From NCBI GenBank assembly GCA_964464755.1, contig CAYXGZ010000073.1:1-14163 (forward strand): a stretch of 14,163 nucleotides of DNA, in the 5' to 3' direction. The stretch is from CAYXGZ01 sp964464755. GTDB lineage: Bacteria; Planctomycetota; MHYJ01; JACPRB01. The translations under genes and the position numbers were made by a program. Under the pieces are notes generated by a model. The model worked only from the letters and a program-made list of their open reading frames with translations. It was not told the origin of the DNA and did not search any database. Below are positions 13,698-14,163 of this stretch, piece by piece (within the stretch, counting starts at the first letter, position 1; every line of letters begins with the position of its first letter).

Positions 13698-14163
13698 CTA
13701 GCCCTTCCTTCCCTTGGGGGCCTTGGGAGCCGGCTTCGCGGGCGCCTTGGGGGCCGCCTTCGCCGCGGGGGCCGGCGCGGGCGCCGGGGCCGCCGCGGGC
13801 GGCGGCGGGGCGGGCACCGCGCCCTCCACGCCCTTCTCCGTCACGATGATCGTGCTCTCCGCGGCGGGCGCGGCCTCCGCCTTCTTCTTCGCCGTCAGCT
13901 CGTCCGTCTTCTCGCCGCCCGTGATGTCCTTGGCGATCTTCGTCAGCTGCTTCTTCAGCGCCTCGGCGTCGAGCTTGCCCTTCTTCAGGCGCTTGCAGGC
14001 GTCGGCGACCTCCTCGATGTAGGCCTCGAAGACGTTGCGCCGCTTCAGCTCGTCGAACGCGTGGTCGCGCTTGCGGATGAAGGCCGCCAGGCGCCGGCCC
14101 GCCTCGTTGAGCGCGAGCCGGATCTCCTTGCGGATCTCGTCGTAGTCGGCGATCGCCTCCTTG
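13698..14163 (-). CDS. top6B: DNA topoisomerase VI subunit B, C-terminal end (5' part beyond window)
   Basis: Only the last 154 codons lie in the window; the frame is open to the right edge, so the ATP-binding GHKL domain is not visible. The visible part begins with the end of the transducer domain and its long helix (KEAIADYDEIRKEIRLALNE), then AGRRLAAFIRKRDHAF and NVFEAYIEEVADACKRL, which match the conserved end of Topo VI B. It then continues for about 90 residues: a Lys/Glu-rich stretch and a low-complexity Ala/Pro/Lys tail of repeated PAPAPA and PKAP units. That tail is not part of the archaeal enzyme and may contact DNA through its lysines. The gene overlaps nothing and is followed 3 bases later by subunit A. 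Identification depends on the helix motifs plus the neighbouring subunit A. Confidence 0.88.
   Translation of the reverse strand, partial: KEAIADYDEIRKEIRLALNEAGRRLAAFIRKRDHAFDELKRRNVFEAYIEEVADACKRLKKGKLDAEALKKQLTKIAKDITGGEKTDELTAKKKAEAAPAAESTIIVTEKGVEGAVPAPPPPAAAPAPAPAPAAKAAPKAPAKPAPKAPKGRKG

Noticed and set aside
1..14163. CRISPR array, rRNA or tRNA genes
   Set aside because: No regularly spaced repeats and no tRNA- or rRNA-like segments were seen anywhere in the window.

Overview
The window looks like a chromosomal stretch of a very GC-rich bacterium, most likely Planctomycetota or a close relative. This rests on the style of its ribosomal protein S2, a topoisomerase VI operon, a VIT/von Willebrand A protein paired with a MerR regulator, and a HEAT-like membrane-anchored protein. 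The taxonomic call is by pattern recognition only. All native genes are on the minus strand. Read in their own 5'->3' order they are: topoisomerase VI subunit B (3' end only), topoisomerase VI subunit A, a small cysteine-rich protein, a GT39-type membrane glycosyltransferase, a membrane-anchored HEAT-like protein, an RluA-family pseudouridine synthase, a MerR-like regulator, a VIT/VWA protein, a small helical protein, and rpsB (running off the left edge).

Between the glycosyltransferase and the HEAT-like protein sits an insert of about 4 kb (roughly 6391-10459). It is visibly richer in A+T and in A/T-ending codons than both flanks, so it is probably acquired. It carries only two genes, converging tail to tail with 17 bases between their stop codons. 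One (plus strand) joins a predicted PD-(D/E)XK nuclease-like domain to a DGQHR domain related to DndB-type proteins. The other (minus strand) is a 666-residue P-loop ATPase with an unassigned alpha/beta N-terminal domain and a HEPN-like C-terminal end. No transposase, integrase, tRNA or flanking repeat was found. The pair has the look of a compact two-gene defence or DNA-transaction module and is the best candidate here for an undescribed system. That reading is inference.

Regulatory signals are readable in places. There is a near-consensus sigma-70 promoter with a long, hairpin-rich leader ahead of rpsB. A consensus -35 lies ahead of merR in a position that implies a leaderless mRNA. A strong promoter ahead of the DGQHR gene has its -10 inside an inverted repeat. 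A perfect 14-bp hairpin terminator follows the VIT/VWA gene. Several start codons were moved inward from the longest open frame on the basis of promoters, Shine-Dalgarno sites and gene overlaps.

Functionally the native genes are a mix of translation and RNA modification (S2, RluA family), DNA topology (Topo VI A and B, adjacent and presumably co-transcribed), envelope glycosylation (GT39) and a regulator-effector pair (MerR-VIT/VWA).
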